From positions 806,001 to 870,000 of the forward strand of contig NZ_CP042652.1 in NCBI RefSeq assembly GCF_013177675.1: a DNA stretch of 64,000 bases. The letters run 5' to 3'. Positions 63,364-64,000 of this stretch are shown piece by piece. Within the stretch, counting starts at the first letter, position 1. The number at the start of each line of letters is the position of its first letter. Both the position numbers and the translations under genes were made by a program. This DNA is from Arcobacter acticola. GTDB lineage: Bacteria; Campylobacterota; Campylobacteria; Campylobacterales; Arcobacteraceae. The notes beneath the pieces were generated by a model, which was not told the origin of the DNA, did not search any database, and saw only the letters and a list, made by a program, of their open reading frames with translations.

Positions 63364-64000
63364 ATGGAATTTTTAGAAGATATAACTACTACGTGGATTA
63401 TTATATTTATTATTACAGGATTTATAGCAGGTTATGTAGATTCAATAGCAGGTGGTGGAGGAATGATACAAGTACCTGTTTTGTTATATAGTGGAATTCC
63501 CCCTGTGTTTGTTCTTGCAACAAATAAAATGGCAAGTTTATTTGGAACTTTAATGGCAACAATCAAATATTTTCTAAGTAAAAAAATATCAATTAGAGTA
63601 GTTAGTATTGCAATAATTCCTTGTTTATTAGCTTCATATTTGGGAAGTTCACTTGTTATGTATATACCTAATTATATTATTCAATGGGCTATTTTAATTG
63701 CAATTCCTATTGCCTTAGTTTTTCTTCTTAAAAAAAGTTCAAAGATTAAAGAAGAAAATACAAAACTTACAAATAAAAATATAATTCTAGCAACTGCTCC
63801 AATTGGCTTTTATGATGGTATTTTAGGTCCTGGAACGGGAACTTATATGACAATTTCTATGAAAAAGTTTTTACATTTAGATTATATTATTTCAACTGCA
63901 TCTACTAAGCCTTTAAATTTAGCTACAAATTTAGGTTCAGCTATTGCCTTTGTTTATGCTGGAAAAGTTTTATGGATGATTGCAATTCCTATGGCAATTG
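63364..64000 (+). CDS. TauE/SafE-family transporter (3' end beyond the window)
   Basis: The visible 212 residues start MEFLEDITTTWIIIFIITGF and carry the TSUP signature GYVDSIAGGGGMIQVPVLL, then ATNKMASLFGTLMATIKYF and GFYDGILGPGTGTYMT. About seven TMs are seen. Members export sulfite, sulfonates or other organosulfur anions. A TATAAT box precedes the ATG. The gene runs off the window edge, so its full length is unknown. Confidence 0.9.
   Translation, partial: MEFLEDITTTWIIIFIITGFIAGYVDSIAGGGGMIQVPVLLYSGIPPVFVLATNKMASLFGTLMATIKYFLSKKISIRVVSIAIIPCLLASYLGSSLVMYIPNYIIQWAILIAIPIALVFLLKKSSKIKEENTKLTNKNIILATAPIGFYDGILGPGTGTYMTISMKKFLHLDYIISTASTKPLNLATNLGSAIAFVYAGKVLWMIAIPMAI

Overview
The window looks like a chromosomal segment of an Arcobacter-type member of the Campylobacterota. 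The evidence is very AT-rich DNA, long A/T homopolymers, orphan histidine kinases with HQW[K/R]QP H-boxes, and NIF- and SUF-type Fe-S assembly genes lying close together. This placement rests on gene content and protein flavour, not on a 16S gene. I found no rRNA, tRNA or CRISPR array. The gene density is that of a core genome, with two accessory patches: an insertion sequence at about 50.7-52.2 kb and a RhuM-like/helicase pair at about 59.2-62.6 kb.

Layout. 0-7.4 kb: the 3' end of an unknown gene, a periplasmic rhodanese, valS, a BrnT/DUF4258-like toxin with a CopG antitoxin, a periplasmic unknown, an alpha-carbonic anhydrase lipoprotein, a 33-residue Lys-rich protein, a SlyD-like FKBP and a putative lipoprotein. 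7.4-18 kb: a lone RND permease, a ModA-like binding protein fused transcriptionally to a hybrid sensor kinase, the lapG-lapD adhesin-release pair and a YajR-like MFS transporter. 18-26.9 kb: rdgB, three pseudopilin-like genes behind proC, bamD, lon, a rhomboid protease, two tiny zinc-ribbon proteins, a low-molecular-weight phosphatase and a DsrE-like protein. 27-34.5 kb: a CHASE-PAS-PAS kinase, a methyltransferase, a soluble two-PAS chemoreceptor, selO and a YceI protein.

34.5-41 kb is a complete multidrug-efflux operon: tetR, a DUF2798 membrane protein, a TolC-like channel, a membrane-fusion protein and an AcrB-like pump. Two 19-bp TetR-type operators precede it. 41-50 kb holds a DMT exporter, a biotin carboxylase, a membrane-anchored Mrr-like protein and a full sufBCDSE-sufT operon read leftwards. 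Two strong AAATAGGA/TCCTATTT inverted repeats sit upstream of sufB, and the same half-site recurs upstream of nifS-nifU at 56.6 kb. One repressor may therefore control both Fe-S systems.

50-56.4 kb: a dCache histidine kinase gene is split by a 1493-bp IS with 16-bp terminal repeats and a TAAG target duplication; removing the IS restores the frame exactly. A dCache-HAMP-PAS protein without an output domain follows, then an amino-acid ABC permease and binding protein without an ATPase. 56.7-59 kb carries nifS-nifU. 59-62.6 kb carries a RhuM/PLD-like protein and an Upf1-like SF1 helicase, the best candidate for a poorly described (possibly defence) module. A CBS-domain protein and a truncated TauE-type transporter finish the window.

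The most unusual small-scale signals are two genes, a zinc-ribbon protein and the ABC permease, that seem to lack any ATG/GTG/TTG start. Both carry the same AGGATAAA(A)TTATA context, so both may start at ATT or ATA.
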